Source of the DNA: Histoplasma ohiense
Lineage: Eukaryota; Ascomycota; Eurotiomycetes; Onygenales; Ajellomycetaceae
Reading direction: 5' to 3'
DNA: 64,000 nucleotides
Assembly: GCA_017607445.1 (NCBI GenBank)
Contig: JAEVHH010000001.1
Location: 3,844,001 to 3,908,000 of the forward strand
Of the stretch, positions 48,323 to 60,306 are shown piece after piece. The notes under the pieces are model-generated. The model did no database searches, had not been told where the DNA came from, and saw nothing but the letters and a program-made list of their open reading frames with translations. Position 1 is the first letter of the stretch. The number at the start of each line of letters is the position of its first letter. The position numbers and the translations under genes were made by a program.

Positions 48323-49594
48323 GGGTGGGCGATGGGTGGGGGTTGGGGGTGATTGAGGAACGGATTGTGCTGGTAAGAAGGGCGCGCAGGAGAGTGAGAG
48401 TGGGAGAAATGAAGGGAAGGAGAAAATAGAGGGGGAGTTGGCGTTTGGTCTTGGGTGATAGATGGGTGGATTGGTGCTACAATGGGGCTTTTCCCCACCA
48501 CTGTGCTGTTTTCAATATGTAATAATGGCAATCAATGGATGGATATGGATGTCAGGTGAACTCGTTTGGATAATGGATGAGGCACGAGTTTTTTTTTTTT
48601 TTTTTTTTTTTAACACTACCCCCACTATTGAAACAGTTTTTGCTCTCTCTTTATGGTGGCGAGACTCGTTTACCATCGTTCCTCTCCCATTGGGGTTTCA
48701 ATATTCTTGGATACTTTATTTCCTGATTTCCGACTTAACAATTCTATTTCTTACATATCCACCTATGAAGACATTTTACGTCTTGTTTGGTTTGCTCGTG
48801 TGGGATTTTATTTTTATTCTTCCTGTACGATCCCCTGGGATGTTCCATACACATTTTATGACCATGAATTGCGATTTCGGTTTGATTTAGAAACTCTTTG
48901 CTGGTAACGCATAGAAGAAGGGTTGTCTCTCTTATCGAACATCCAGTGTAATAATAACTTTTGGTGGTTTTTTTTTAACATAGATTCTGCTGGTGGAAAA
49001 TGGGTACAAAGAAGAAAAAGGAAGTATGTAAAATAGGAGTTGATCTATGTGGGTATCCTGCTGTAAACAACGCATATCGAATGGAAATTGGAAAATATGT
49101 GGATTGCGAAAATGGGGTGCCAGACGGGTGGGGTATCGATATAATATACACAGATATATACAAATGATAGGGAGATATTGGGGAGGAATAGGAGTTGGAG
49201 GTGGGGGAAAGGCGGCTAGGACACGGACATGGTAATTCTTAAAGGTGGAAGGATAAAAACAGGATAGGGGTATTGGTGAATATGGCTTGCTGTTGAATAA
49301 TGCGAAGAGATTCCAGTATACGGGGGAATTGAGAAAAGCAGAAAAGATGGACAAGCTGGGCATACAATACAGACGGAGGGGAAATGCCGAAGGTTGGAAG
49401 AATATGTTAGAAGCTTTGATAACAAGGGGCTAAGACAGGAATAGCAACCACGCCATAAACACGAAGAAAACCACGCCATAAACACGAAGAAATGTAGAGT
49501 AAGGGAAAAATACTGAAAAGGGAAAAAATACAAATAAAAATAAAAATAAAAAATGAAACAAGGAGAGAGAGATCGAATTCAAATGCTATGAGTT
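48323..49594. other. convergent intergenic region
   Basis: 1.3 kb between the sec2-like gene (+) and the heme oxygenase gene (-). It contains a T24 run (48589-48612) and a 23-bp exact tandem duplication (49446-49491). No gene. Confidence 0.6.
49446..49491. repeat. exact 23-bp tandem duplication
   Basis: Two adjacent identical units starting AACCACGCCATAAACACG, just downstream of the heme oxygenase stop codon (so possibly within its 3' UTR). Confidence 0.85.
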
Positions 49595-50881
49595 TCATCC
49601 ATCAGTTTCATTCCCAACCTTCCAAAAAGCATACTTGCCCTGCGACGGGTCTGCATTCATCGACCACACCAGTGCACAGAGACCTGCCAATAACCCAGCG
49701 GCTCCAACCAAAACAGGGCGTAGGCGCGCACCACGTCCAGCCCCCTTTTGTGTTGGCGAATCCGATGGTCGCCGCAGGATTCCGGAGGCATAAGTGGGCA
49801 ATTTATCCCTAATCGAAGATAGGAATCGACTGCCCGTCCTACCGTGGCTGTTATTATTGCGGCTGTTGCCAGGCATATTTCCACTCATCCCCGCTCGTTT
49901 TACCTCGACATCAATCTCGGCGACGATGTGGCTGCAATGCCGGAAAATATTGACCGCCTCAACGATGATCTGTGCTCGTTCAGAGACGGATAGGAGATTC
50001 GAGGCAGAGTGAAGACGTGCTTTGAATTCTTGTTTGATCCCTTCATCATCGTACAAGTCCTTGTCATCGCGGTGAAAAAACCAGAATGTGAGCCCGTTCG
50101 GGATGCCGCTGCCGCTGCCGCCAGCATCTTCATTGGATTCCGTGCTCGTCTTCCAGAAATCGTGCCCCCCCGCTGCGAGTTTCGTGCGGATCCGACGCCC
50201 ACCGTTGAGCAGTATGAGGTACATTATCCATGTGTAAACCATGATGAGGTGAGGGTGTTCCGCTGTGGCCGACTTAATGTGTGCTGCAAAGGCAGTTGCA
50301 GCGTTGCCGTAGGCATCGTCATCCTTGCTTGACGAATTGTCGTCGCTAGGAGCATCCTGGCTTGAGTCCTCCGTACCAGGCGACCAACCCAACGCGCGCA
50401 AGTCCGCTCGCAGTTTCTCGCTGCGTAGCAATTCGGGAATATACAACTGGCTCAGTATGCTCCTGATCCTGCCTCTGTCATCATTTACAAACGAATCCAG
50501 AATTTCATATTCATCTGGGCTGCCAGTGCCGCTCACTGATGGTAACTGCGACAGCTGAGAAATCCAGGCTTCTTCAAAGGCGAAGTATATTTCAGCAAAA
50601 CGAGATATCCCAAACGCGTAGAGGGCTGGGGTATCTGTGCGTGGCGGAAGGCATAGCGGGACGCGCTTGGCAACAAGGCTGCCAAACGAGGTGTGATGCT
50701 CCCTGATGTTGCAGTATATTAGCTGGACTTGTCCTTCAGCAGAGTAGGCTAGCTTTACGGCAAGCATATACGGGAGAGCCAGTGTTAGACTGAACCCTTC
50801 TGATGTATTCTCGGCCTGCCGCCCCATAAAGGATAGCTTTTACCTGATTGCATCGAATATCTCCTTTGAAAGGTCCTCCAT
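49595..50881 (-). CDS. hmx1: heme oxygenase family protein (Hmx1-like), C-terminal anchored
   Basis: Exons 50881-50844 and 50702-49595; 381 residues. The short first exon (MEDLSKEIFDAIR) joins EHHTSFGSLVAKR through an intron with a GTAAAA donor and an ATCAG acceptor, recreating the family start in which a His in the first helix (REHHT) is the expected axial heme ligand. Next come RVPLCLPP, an AFGISRFAEIYFAFE helix, a glycine-containing distal-helix region (WIMYLILLNGGRRIR) and FFHRDD. One hydrophobic segment near the end (about 340-362) would tail-anchor it in the ER, as in yeast Hmx1. The reaction, if active, is O2-dependent opening of heme to biliverdin, CO and iron. Fungal members are divergent, so activity is inferred. 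Confidence 0.85.
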
Positions 50882-51760
50882 AACTCCTTTGCATAAAAGG
50901 GTAGACAGCGGTGATAAATCAACAAGGTTGGCTCCTTTGGTATACTTGCGAAAACGAAAGCCTTTTGACCACGGTAGAAATCTCTTGCTCGGCATTGTAC
51001 AGTTTCGGAATTTCCATCCGGCATGAAGCATTGGGCAATTTTGTACCCAGGAATAAATGAGATAGGCAGCTCTTTTATAGCAAGCAGCAGGCACTCATTA
51101 TGCTCAAACACATGACCAACATCATGTGCTTTACGCTTCTGCGGCCACCTGATGATAACACAGGTATTTGCCAGTTACCGCTGATTTATTCTGCTGATAC
51201 TGTGTATCCGGGAGCATCAGGTCATTATCTTGGAGGAGTATTCACTTTTCTCCCACCATCATATCATCTCCCGAATGGCGGATGGTACACGATGGCAGCT
51301 GCTGGATTTACCATTTGCCTATGTAAAATAGGCCAGGAGCCATCGTGACTGTGACCTCTTTGGGTGAGGGATTCTGGGCACATGATGAAGGATATCATGG
51401 ATGCAATCTTCGCGACTGACACAGTCGTATTCCTGTCTTATCAATATGTTGCATTTCAATCCCCTGGTGTTCCAGTAGAGTGTATGCAAAACAGAAGTCG
51501 AAACATAGTCGTCGTTCCGTTGCCCTCTCTGGTTGGCCGATCAGGGCTGTTTATCACGTGATATGATTCTTAAACAGGAAATAAGGGTTTATGCGAGAAA
51601 ACCCTAGCACTCAAATCTCGCTTAGCGAGCCAACTAGCGTCGGAATTCCACTCTGGCTGGAAAACCCAAGAGCCTCGTCGAAAACGTCCGCCATCGACCG
51701 CAATCACCTTCGACGAACCACCCCCTACGACCAGCTTCGGGACCGCACAACACCGCCAAG
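50882..51760. other. divergent promoter region hmx1 / rpl32
   Basis: Holds the promoters of hmx1 (-) and rpl32 (+). The rpl32-proximal part carries TCACGTGA (51554-51561), AAGGGTTTA (51583-51591) and AACCCTA (51600-51606). I do not see a separate gene; the minus frames upstream of hmx1 lack family resemblance. Confidence 0.6.
51554..51606 (+). promoter_or_regulatory. E-box plus telomere-repeat-like boxes of the rpl32 promoter
   Basis: TCACGTGA (51554-51561), AAGGGTTTA (51583-51591) and, in opposite orientation, AACCCTA (51600-51606) lie about 245-300 bp before the ATG. In Candida albicans and related ascomycetes, Cbf1 (TCACGTG) and Tbf1 (TTAGGG-like) are the main ribosomal-protein gene regulators; the arrangement fits that scheme, by inference. 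Confidence 0.5.
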
Positions 51761-51850
51761 GTACGTTCGACCATCTCCGTGGCCAGCTGTAGTTAATTTT
51801 TGAACTGTCAGAGGTCGTGGAATAGAGTCTAATGGGTTATTGTTGAACAG
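51761..51850 (+). other. 5'-UTR intron ending directly before the rpl32 ATG
   Basis: A GTACGT donor follows CCGCCAAG at 51760, and the acceptor GTTGAACAG ends at 51850, one base before the start codon. TCTAATG at about 51827-51833 is a fair branch site 17-20 nt upstream. Leader introns are common in fungal ribosomal-protein genes. Confidence 0.6.
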
Positions 51851-52664
51851 ATGGTCGCCGCAAAGAAGCACATACCGATCGTGAAGAAGCGTACGTACCT
51901 CCAATATACTCCTAGGGCCATTTATTATGGGATATGCATGTTTGCTGTCTATGGGATTATGGTGGAGCTCGGTGGATATAGGATGCGGATAGAAGGGAAC
52001 CACTACAGAATGCTGGGAATGAATTGAAATAACCTCTGTGGAAGGAATGCCAAGGCTGATTTGAGGATTTCCGGGTATACAGACAAGAAGCGCTTCAACC
52101 GCCACCAGTCAGACCTCTACAAATGCGTTGATGCTTCATGGCGGAAGCCCAAGGGTATCGACAATCGTGTCCGTAGACGGTTCAGCGGCCAGGCTGCTAT
52201 GCCAAAGGTACGAATAATCCTGCTTGGAAATTGTCCAGAATCGCTCTCAGGCCAATACGTTGTCGGCATTGGGACTTTGGCTTCATCGCACCACCAGCTG
52301 ACAATTAGCGACTCGGGAAAACCAATATAGATCGGTTACGGAAGCAACAAAAAAACCAGACACATGATCCCCTCCGGCCACAAGGTCTTCCTCGTTCATA
52401 ACCCCAAGGATGTCGAACTTCTACTGATGCACAACCGGACCTACGCTGCTGAGTACGTTGTAACCCAAAACGCTGGCTAGCAGTTTCAAAAGCCAACCTT
52501 CCAACCAAAAACAGCGTTTATTTCTAGATGGATGCTAATGCTCTCCCCGCTTTAGGATTGGCCACGCGGTTTCGTCAGGAAAGAGAATCGACATCATCGC
52601 CAAGGCCAAACAACTCGGCGTCAAGGTCACCAACCCTAAGGGCAGACTCACCACTGAGTCGTAG
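51851..52664 (+). CDS. rpl32: 60S ribosomal protein L32 (eL32)
   Basis: Coding exons 51851-51890, 52083-52207, 52331-52452 and 52556-52664; 131 residues, the usual length. The protein reads MVAAKKHIPIVKKH, then KKRFNRHQSD, SWRKPKGIDNRVRRRFSG, IGYGSNKKTRHM, DVELLLMHNRTYAAEIGHAV and finally VKVTNPKGRLTTES. It is a structural protein of the large subunit. Three internal introns, all with standard ends, plus a probable leader intron abutting the ATG, make it intron-dense for its size. In the first splice the codon C|AC gives His at the position where yeast also has His (VKKH), supporting the junction. Confidence 0.97.
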
Positions 52665-55393
52665 TCATGTTGTTTTGTTGTTTTCTTTTTCCTTTCACGT
52701 TTATGTCTGGGGTCGGAAGGCTTGGGATTTGGCGAAAGCATTTGATAAATAAAATAGCCGTTGAAACCCTGATTTGAATTTAAATGGAATAAACCAGAAA
52801 AAATTAACGGAATGAAACTGTTATTTTACTTTGTCTCCTCGCACTAGCTGAGTGTACTTTTTACTGGGGTTTTATCCCCTGTGTATCACCGTCTCATTGT
52901 TTTCTTTTTGCCCGGGAGACTTGATATCAGTATCATGCAGGTAAAACCAGATCCTCAACGGATGTCAAGAGAGTTAGATTGACTTAACTGTTTAATGATG
53001 TCCCTCTTCCCTGCTGGCCCTGTCCCATGCTATCGCGTCACGCAGGATCGATGGGATCCAGGAATTGAGAAACAATTTCAGGTACCTCTGCCCAGCTGGC
53101 CTCTTCCATTAATTGACCTTTTAAGTCATCGACTTCCCTTTGGCAAGAACACCCCCTCTGGAGTCTCAACTGCCAATGCTCCCTTGACCAAAGTATGCGC
53201 TGAGGACGGTTTGATAGACATGTCACAGACGGCAGAGACTACGTAGAACACGACGTCCTCTTGGGATTATCCTGGAGGGCTTGTTCACTTTTTTGTTGTT
53301 ATCTACTTCATCTGATGGGTGGTAGCCATTTCTCTCTCCTCTTGCACTACCCTCTGTGGGAGACTAAGAGATACGTCTCCCAATATCATACGAGGATTTT
53401 AACACTACTGGGTCCTTGAATGTAGAAGGGCTTTGCACGGTTTTCCCTGATTCATTCGTCCAGTGGATGGGGAAGCCATCAAGCAGAGTGTGGGGGGGGC
53501 AGCCGTGACCCCCTCGAAAGTGCCTGTGATTTGAAACGCTTTTTCATCTTTCGGCCGAACCGTTTGTGTAATACCCCCATCTTTTTAGGGAAAATTAAAT
53601 GGGTTGGGTTTTAGCTCTTTCGTGCCGGATGTCACATACTGGAATCTAGGGTATATGCCGCGCAATATACCGTTAGCTTGAAAGCCGAAAACGGGACATT
53701 CATAGCAAACTTAGGATTAGCAACAAGTGCCCAGCCTACTTTCGGTATGTCATGAGGATAAGTGACAACCGCGTCGGCGCTGGGGGGCGATATTCAATGT
53801 GATAGACGGCTATAAATAGTTCCTAGCCGAGGGGTTTCCCCCTATCCACAAGCCTATATTTTTCTCCGTATTTGGAACTATTGTGAAATGTTCCATGATG
53901 AAAGGAACTGGTTAACTGAGGGTGAGAGGAGTGGGACAAATATCTTTTAGAATCGGAATTTCATCCACATCTATCTATCGGGAGAGCCGGTTACACACAA
54001 ACGCCATTAAACTTTTTCTTGCCCCTTTTTGTATCCATGGAGTATTCTCTAGATAATTTTAAAAGGAGCTGTGTTGTATCGAAATTGAAACAGCGCTGGA
54101 AAGGGCTACTCCGTAAATTTGGAACAAGCATACTTTAAGCATAATTTAAGCATATATAATCGTAAGTTGAACATTTTCTGATCTCCTCCAAAATGCTGAT
54201 CGAGTTTGGAATCCCAACCCTAAGAATTCTAGCCACACTCGACTACTATCCTAGAGAAGGAGAAAAATATCCGAAAAGGTCGTAAGATTTTTGATGAACA
54301 GATCTTGTGACTATGGGAGGTATGTAGAATGATTCACGCCAGACTGTCGCCAGCCACACCCAATACCACAGCTAAAACAAAGGGGATAGATTATTAAGCG
54401 TTTCGAAGGCGACGATGGCGATATAGGACGGTTCACCAATTGGGCTGGGAGAAGGTTCCAAAAATGAACAAGTCATGCTCGCCAATCATGGCGAGGATAC
54501 CAGAGCATATGCAGCTAATAAGTAATTAATCATTGTTACAGGTACCTGCAAGTTGGAGAAAAAGATCTATCTCTTCTGAAGAAACAATGAGCTTAGTAAC
54601 TCCCTGGAGCAAGATGAAAAAGCAGAAGAATGGTAACACATTCTTGCATTTATGTTGCTGACTTGAACTAAAAATAATCCCCAGGTTCAACGTGCCACGT
54701 GGGATTTCTCGGGCCGGGACCGAACTCTATTTCTAGCCAAAAAAAACGTGGCGTGAAAATGCGGACCCGACTCTGATTGGCTCTCAGTACCAATTTGGCC
54801 TGATGTCTCCATAATTTAAGCTATTGGACCCTGCGCGCTAATAAAAGCTCATCTGGGCTTTGTTTGGACTGCGCCACGCATAGACACCTACAGTGCACAT
54901 ATTGATTGCGCGGAAGGGCAGGCTTCCAAACCATCACGAAATCATTCTGCTTTCCCCGTCCCACGCTGGGGCCTGATCCTCAGGAACTCAGCTTTGACTT
55001 CGAGGGGCAAGACAAACTTAGATCACTCCAGCCATTGATACAAGTTCCATGTTATGGTCGTCGGTTTTGACCTACCGATCTTAGATATATCCACGAGTAT
55101 CCCACTTTCTACTTCCATCTTTCTTGCCTCTTTCTCTCTTTCTGTTACCTTTCTTATTAAATTTTTTCCCTTTTCTTTTGAAAGACTTCGCTTAAGGCTA
55201 TATAGCTCTCGTATTATTTCTCCATCCTTCCGCTGCTCTTACATTTCTTTTAACTTTTTTTTTTTTTTTTAGTAAAAACTCCCCTATTACTGCCATACAA
55301 CGCTCTTCTTGAGTTTACCCCTCCCCCTCCTTTGGGAGCGGGTCATATTTGTCTCGATAAGTATCTAGCATTCTTTACCAGCATATATCCGCC
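52665..55393. other. 2.7-kb gene-free region upstream of the MFS transporter
   Basis: No credible gene. A TACTCCGTA site lies at 54107-54115. The last 400 bp are pyrimidine-rich, with a T-run near 55255-55270, and probably form the transporter leader. CCACGTGG-type (54698) and CGGGCC (54711) words near 54700 could be regulatory but are not distinctive. Confidence 0.55.
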
Positions 55394-57170
55394 ATGGCAC
55401 CGCCGAAATATGCGCGTATGTGCGGGAGGAGGCTGTCTCAGCTAATTGCACTTCTCACTATCTTGGGCTTCTTACTATTCGGATATGACCGTAAGTTTCT
55501 TGGTCAATTTTGGAAATTCATTGCCGCGAAGCTTTCGCTGACTGAAATTCAGAAGGCGTCATGGCTAATCTGCTCATTGAACCGGTTTTCATCTCATTGT
55601 ACACCGCTAACAATGAGGACCCTCTACTGAGGGCCACCTTGACTTCGATATATGAATTCGGTAAGTGCGTCCAAGGTGTGACCAAAATATAAGGGAAATA
55701 GGGAAAAGCTAATACGTAATAGGAGGTCTCTTGGGTGCCCTCGCCACACTGATCTTGCTCGATTTGGTCGGTCGTCGTAAAACGATTATGTTCGGCTCGC
55801 TGTGTATGATCATCGGCGTGTTGATTCAAATTACTGCTATGCGAGAATACAAGCCCCTAGTGCAGTTCATGGTCGGCCGTTGTGTTACTGGTTTTGGAAA
55901 TGGAGTGAATTTATCTTCCATGCCCAGTTATCAGTCTGAATGTTGCAAGCGCCATCGGGCCTGGTTGTTGATGTGTATGCAGGGCGGTATCACTGCCTTT
56001 GGCACAACGATAGCCTATTGGATGACCTTTGGGGCCCATTTCGGTCCTCCAGAGTTGGTCTGGCGACTCCCTATCGGGTTCCAAATGGTTTTCTGTGTGC
56101 TCATTATAGTTACAATGTTTTATCTTCCCGATTCACCTCATTATCTCATCTCCAAGAATAAGATTGCTGAGGGCGAAAGAGTTCTTGCTGCACTTGAGGG
56201 GAAAGATATCGATGACCCCGCCACCAAACATCAAAAGAACCTAGTCATTGATTCGATAAGAACGTAAGTGAGGAGTTCAACTTTCTGAGAGCCACTCTAG
56301 CAAAAGCCCAATCACAAAAATATTAACAAAATTATTAGTTCGCGTGCCTCGAAAGAACGCTTCAAGGATCTTTTCACTAGTGGCAGAACTCAACATCGCC
56401 GTCGTACGATGATGGGCACCTCCTCGAAGGTTTTCAAAGAGCTCACTGGATGTAACGCGGTCATTTACTTTCTTCCATTCTTTTTGAAACGGTCTCTTGA
56501 CAGGTCGGTTGAGTTCGCAATGTTGATTGGTGGTATAAGCATGACTCTCTATGCGTTTTGTGCGACGTTCTCATGGTTCTTCGTCAAGAAATTGGGGCGC
56601 CGCAAGCTCTTCATTTTAGGGAGCCTCGGCCAATTCCTTGCCATGATCATTATATTCGCATGTGTTGCTGCCAGAAGATCTGGATCCACACCGGGAGCCA
56701 TTTTCGGCTTCGTTCTGTACCTGGGTGTATTCGGCGCAAGCTGGCTGTCCCTGCCTTGGCTATACGCCGCCGAAATTACTCCAGCCAAGGCAAAAGCCCA
56801 GGCCAACTCTCTTATCGCCTGCAACAGCTGGCTTTTCAATTTCTCAGTCGTTACAGCAACGCCACTCATGGTGTCCAATATCGGGTGGGTGACGTATTTA
56901 TTATTTGGCCTAATGAATGCTCTTATCGCACCTCTTGTCTGGTACTTATACCCAGAAACTTCAAACCGGAGCAAACAGGAAATCGACCTCATCTTCGCCA
57001 AAGGATATGTTGAGAAGATGAGTTACGTCACTGCCGCAAAGGAGCTGCCTAAGCTTACGGATGAGGAAGTTGAGAGGAAGGCTACGGCATATCGCCTCAT
57101 GGATGACCAGAATAATGGAAAGGTGGAAGCCCAAATCAGCTCTCATGGTGCCGGTTTGGCACAATCTTAG
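55394..57170 (+). CDS. MFS sugar/polyol transporter
   Basis: Exons 55394-55490, 55553-55660, 55723-56263 and 56339-57170; 525 residues and about 12 transmembrane helices. Sugar-porter (TC 2.A.1.1) marks are present: GYDQGVMANLL in helix 1, the loop motif LVGRRKTIMFG, VGRCVTGFGNG, YLPDSPHYL at the end of the first half, a second-half KKLGRRKLFI, and YLYPETSNRS near the C-terminus. The helix-7 stretch reads TGCNAVIYFLPFFLKRS instead of the common QQ(I/L)SGxNxxxYY, so the substrate is unclear. It is presumably a plasma-membrane proton symporter. It has no cluster partners nearby. Confidence 0.93.
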
Positions 57171-57892
57171 TTGCAGAGAGTGGCACATTTATGGCGTCAA
57201 GGTAGACTCATTGATATATCTCACTATTATACCCTGTGATATCAGTTTTGTTATTGTGTCTTTTTTGATATATGGGCGTTTGCATGCGTTAGAGAAATTA
57301 CCAATAGGGCAGTGTTAAAAAGATATGTTAGAGTTAGATTTTGTCGCGTAATGATTTATGTCAAAATATTGAAGATGCATCCGATACTAAAGCTTTCTGG
57401 CTAAGAGCCTTTCATATTGGAGATCAACGGTCTTCGACTAACAGGAATCTCAGTAGCACGTTCATCAAGAATCCTCGCGATCATTTATCGCAAGAGCTGG
57501 TGATAGTTATGCTAATTGTGGTAGAGTATCCTAACACTATAATAGTCTTCTGATATGCCTAGGAAGATTAGGGGAAATAAACATGGAAGAAAACCCCAAT
57601 TTACGTGCAGAAGATCGATGTACCAAAGAAGTTAGTGTGCCCTGGGCATTAATAGCGAAAGCCTTAAGTGAACTGTACTAGTCCATGGTGCCTTTTTGTG
57701 GTAGAAAAGTAGTGGAGATTGCCAATATTTACGGCCTGGCACTGTATATGAGATGCGCTGTGGCTGGTGCAGCAAGATGTGGAACGTCACTCATGCCTGG
57801 CGAAAAATATTCTAATAGTTCCTACTAGTATATGGTATCTAAAAGTGTCATATTCCAACGAGCGCCCGCCCAATGATTCATCTCATGACGTC
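57171..57892. other. convergent intergenic region
   Basis: 0.7 kb between two 3' ends. Nothing beyond AT-rich sequence is visible. Confidence 0.5.
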
Positions 57893-59626
57893 TTAGAGAC
57901 CAGCAGCGCCTATAGTACCAACATCAATGTCGCCCTGGTTCTCCTTCGCCTGCCGCTCTTTCGCATTCTTGTCAACTAGGTCAGCAAGGCACACAGCACC
58001 TAGTCCCTCAACCAACGCCGAATCCCCATGCTGCCCTTGTCCGATGACTTCCTCCGCCTCCTCATCCAGCCAATCAGGCGCTATAGTAGGTCCTTCCATG
58101 CCATCAGGAGGCAACGCCCAGCCAGGCATTTTACTTTTATACTTCCATGCACCAGTGACATCCGCGTATGACATTGCATGCAGGAAAATCCCCAACTCAT
58201 GCACGCCGGGATCAGTGTATAATTCCGTTCCGCATGTCTCACATTTCTTTCCATTCATTTTCTCTCCTTTGCGCCTTAGATAGTCGTTAACCATCGCCTC
58301 ATGTTCCTTGGCCAGCAGATCATCCACAACGGCTGGGTCGTTTTTGGAGACTGATTCAGGTGGCGGCGTTTGGAATGTTTGGTAACTGAGTGAGTCAACG
58401 GGTTCAGTTTTGCCCATTTTGGAAAGCCGGTATATTATCTGCTCATCGTTTTCTCCTGTTGCATCTGCTTTCCCAAGGCTGTGGCCAAAGACTCGCCTGT
58501 TGGAGTAGATTGGGTCATTCGTTATTGGATGCCCTAGGTATTGAAGGTGGACACGAAGTTGATGGGTACGCCCAGTTAGTGGGAGGCAGTGAACGATACT
58601 GTAACCCTCTTCGTCTGGGCTCATGGGAACAGGGATTGCTGCTCCTGTGGGTGTGTCGGTTTGCGAATCGCTGATGTTCATTTGATCTGGTAGTGTTGCA
58701 GGAGGAGTTGCTGGGCCAGCTGACAAACCCTGTTTTTTTCCTGCTTGTTTATGTGGGGGATAGTATGCAATTCTGCGAAATTTTGTCCTCGCCTCTTTTC
58801 CCGAAGCTCTTGCACGGTTTAGGCCCAGGATTGGACTTATTTTCAACATAGGTTGATCACACAACACTACGCCATCCGGGAACTTCCCCTTTACCCGTGC
58901 CACATATTCTTTGCGCACAGTACGTGAGCGGAGCTTTTCGCCAATTTGTTCAGCACCCTTGGGGTGCTTTCCGATAAACATCACACCCGAGGTCAGCCTA
59001 TCCAGACGATTGCAAGGATACGGGACCCAGCCGTTTCCACGTTCTGCTTTCATTATCTCAAGAATTGAATTATAATTGTATCTCCCTGCAGGATGCACGG
59101 GCACGCCAGCTGGCTTATCGATCACAATCATGTCATCGTCCTCGTGGATTATGCCAATCGGTTGGCTGGTCACGGGTGGTTCATGCCTGTGAAGCGTATG
59201 CGAAATCACATCCCCGTTTTGGATCTTCGTATCTATGGAAACTGCCTTTCCGTTTATGCACACAGCACCGTCTTCAATGGCTTTTTGCTGAAGGTGTCTA
59301 GTTAGTACTCTTTATGGATTTTTCGAGAAAGGGCCGCCTCCCGATCAAAAACTATTGGGATTGAACTGCAATTATCAACGTACATAATACTCCTTCGGTC
59401 TATCTCTAAACTCTGTTCCAAAAACATCCAATAATCCTCGTCCCCGCCACCTTTCTTTACAATAGGTATTATACGTGTAGTGGTATGGTGCAACTCTGCG
59501 CAAGCCCCCTTCGATGTAGTAAGGTCTAGGTAACGGATCACAAGGCGTTACCACCACATCGGAGGGTGGTTCGAAAACTTCCTTCTCTTTCACGGGAAAT
59601 GAGCTTTCCACTGTTGTGACGGCCAT
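57893..59626 (-). CDS. pus9: RluA-family pseudouridine synthase (Pus9/Rib2-type, tRNA U32)
   Basis: Exons 59626-59384 and 59287-57893; 545 residues. The intron has a GTACGT donor, a perfect TACTAAC branch and a CCTTCAG acceptor, and joins RDRPKEYY to QKAIEDGAVCINGK, restoring the S4-like segment. The catalytic domain follows: IHEDDDMIVIDKPAGVPVHP, then NRLDRLTSG, where the Asp (about residue 176) is the nucleophile, and LTGRTHQLRVHLQYLGHPI. The C-terminal ~130 residues carry a CETCGTELY zinc-like pair and a fungal extension. There is no deaminase domain, so it is closer to Pus9 than to bifunctional Rib2. Pus9/Rib2 make pseudouridine-32 in mitochondrial and cytosolic tRNAs; which compartment applies here is not evident. 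Confidence 0.92.
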
Positions 59627-60306
59627 ATTTGAAGTGAGATATCGACCCCGCCGAGCCAGACAGGCCAGGACGTTTCGAGAGGGCGCCAGGGGCGATGAAG
59701 GTGTTCTCGCCAGGAATATAGATTGAAAGAAAAACAATCGAAAGGAAGCGATTGACGATAAGGTGCTAGTAAGTAAACGAGAGAACAAGTTAAAATTCGA
59801 GCGCCCATAGGGAGAATGGTTGCTGGCGCTTGCAATGAAAAGTATATGACGGAGAAATATATCTCCGACATAAGCTATCGAAATATTGTGAAGCCCTTTC
59901 CCACGTGACCCACACACACACCTCCATTGTATAGCTGCCGCTAGACACAACCAACCATGCCCAACCTCTCGTACAGGCTTGTGTAGGACCTCCAACTGTC
60001 GGTGGTGGATTGGTTGCTCTACTACCAGAATGGCGCTGGTGGTGATCGAGCTCTTTTGCCGCAGTGGCCTAACACCAACAAATATGAATATCATGTGATC
60101 AGCGTGTCGATCAACCTTATCTTATCGATCAACGGACAACCGAGGCTTGTCCGTGAAGTTCAACGTTCAACGTCAATTTCTGGCTTGATAAGCACTCTTG
60201 GTGTTCAGCAATCGATAAATAATGGATCGACCTGCGCCATTCAGGCGAGTTAACACCATTCACGATATTGTCAATTACTAAGATATCCTTGCGAGGAGCC
60301 ATAACA
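59627..60306. other. divergent promoter region
   Basis: 680 bp between the pseudouridine synthase (-) and thioesterase (+) starts, holding both promoters. A few overlapping frames are present; none resembles a known protein. Confidence 0.5.

Noticed and set aside
50840..51094. Upstream in-frame extension of hmx1 to about 51094
   Set aside because: The frame is open and has further Met codons, but the added 71 residues do not resemble Hmx1 N-termini, while MEDLSKEIFDAIR does.
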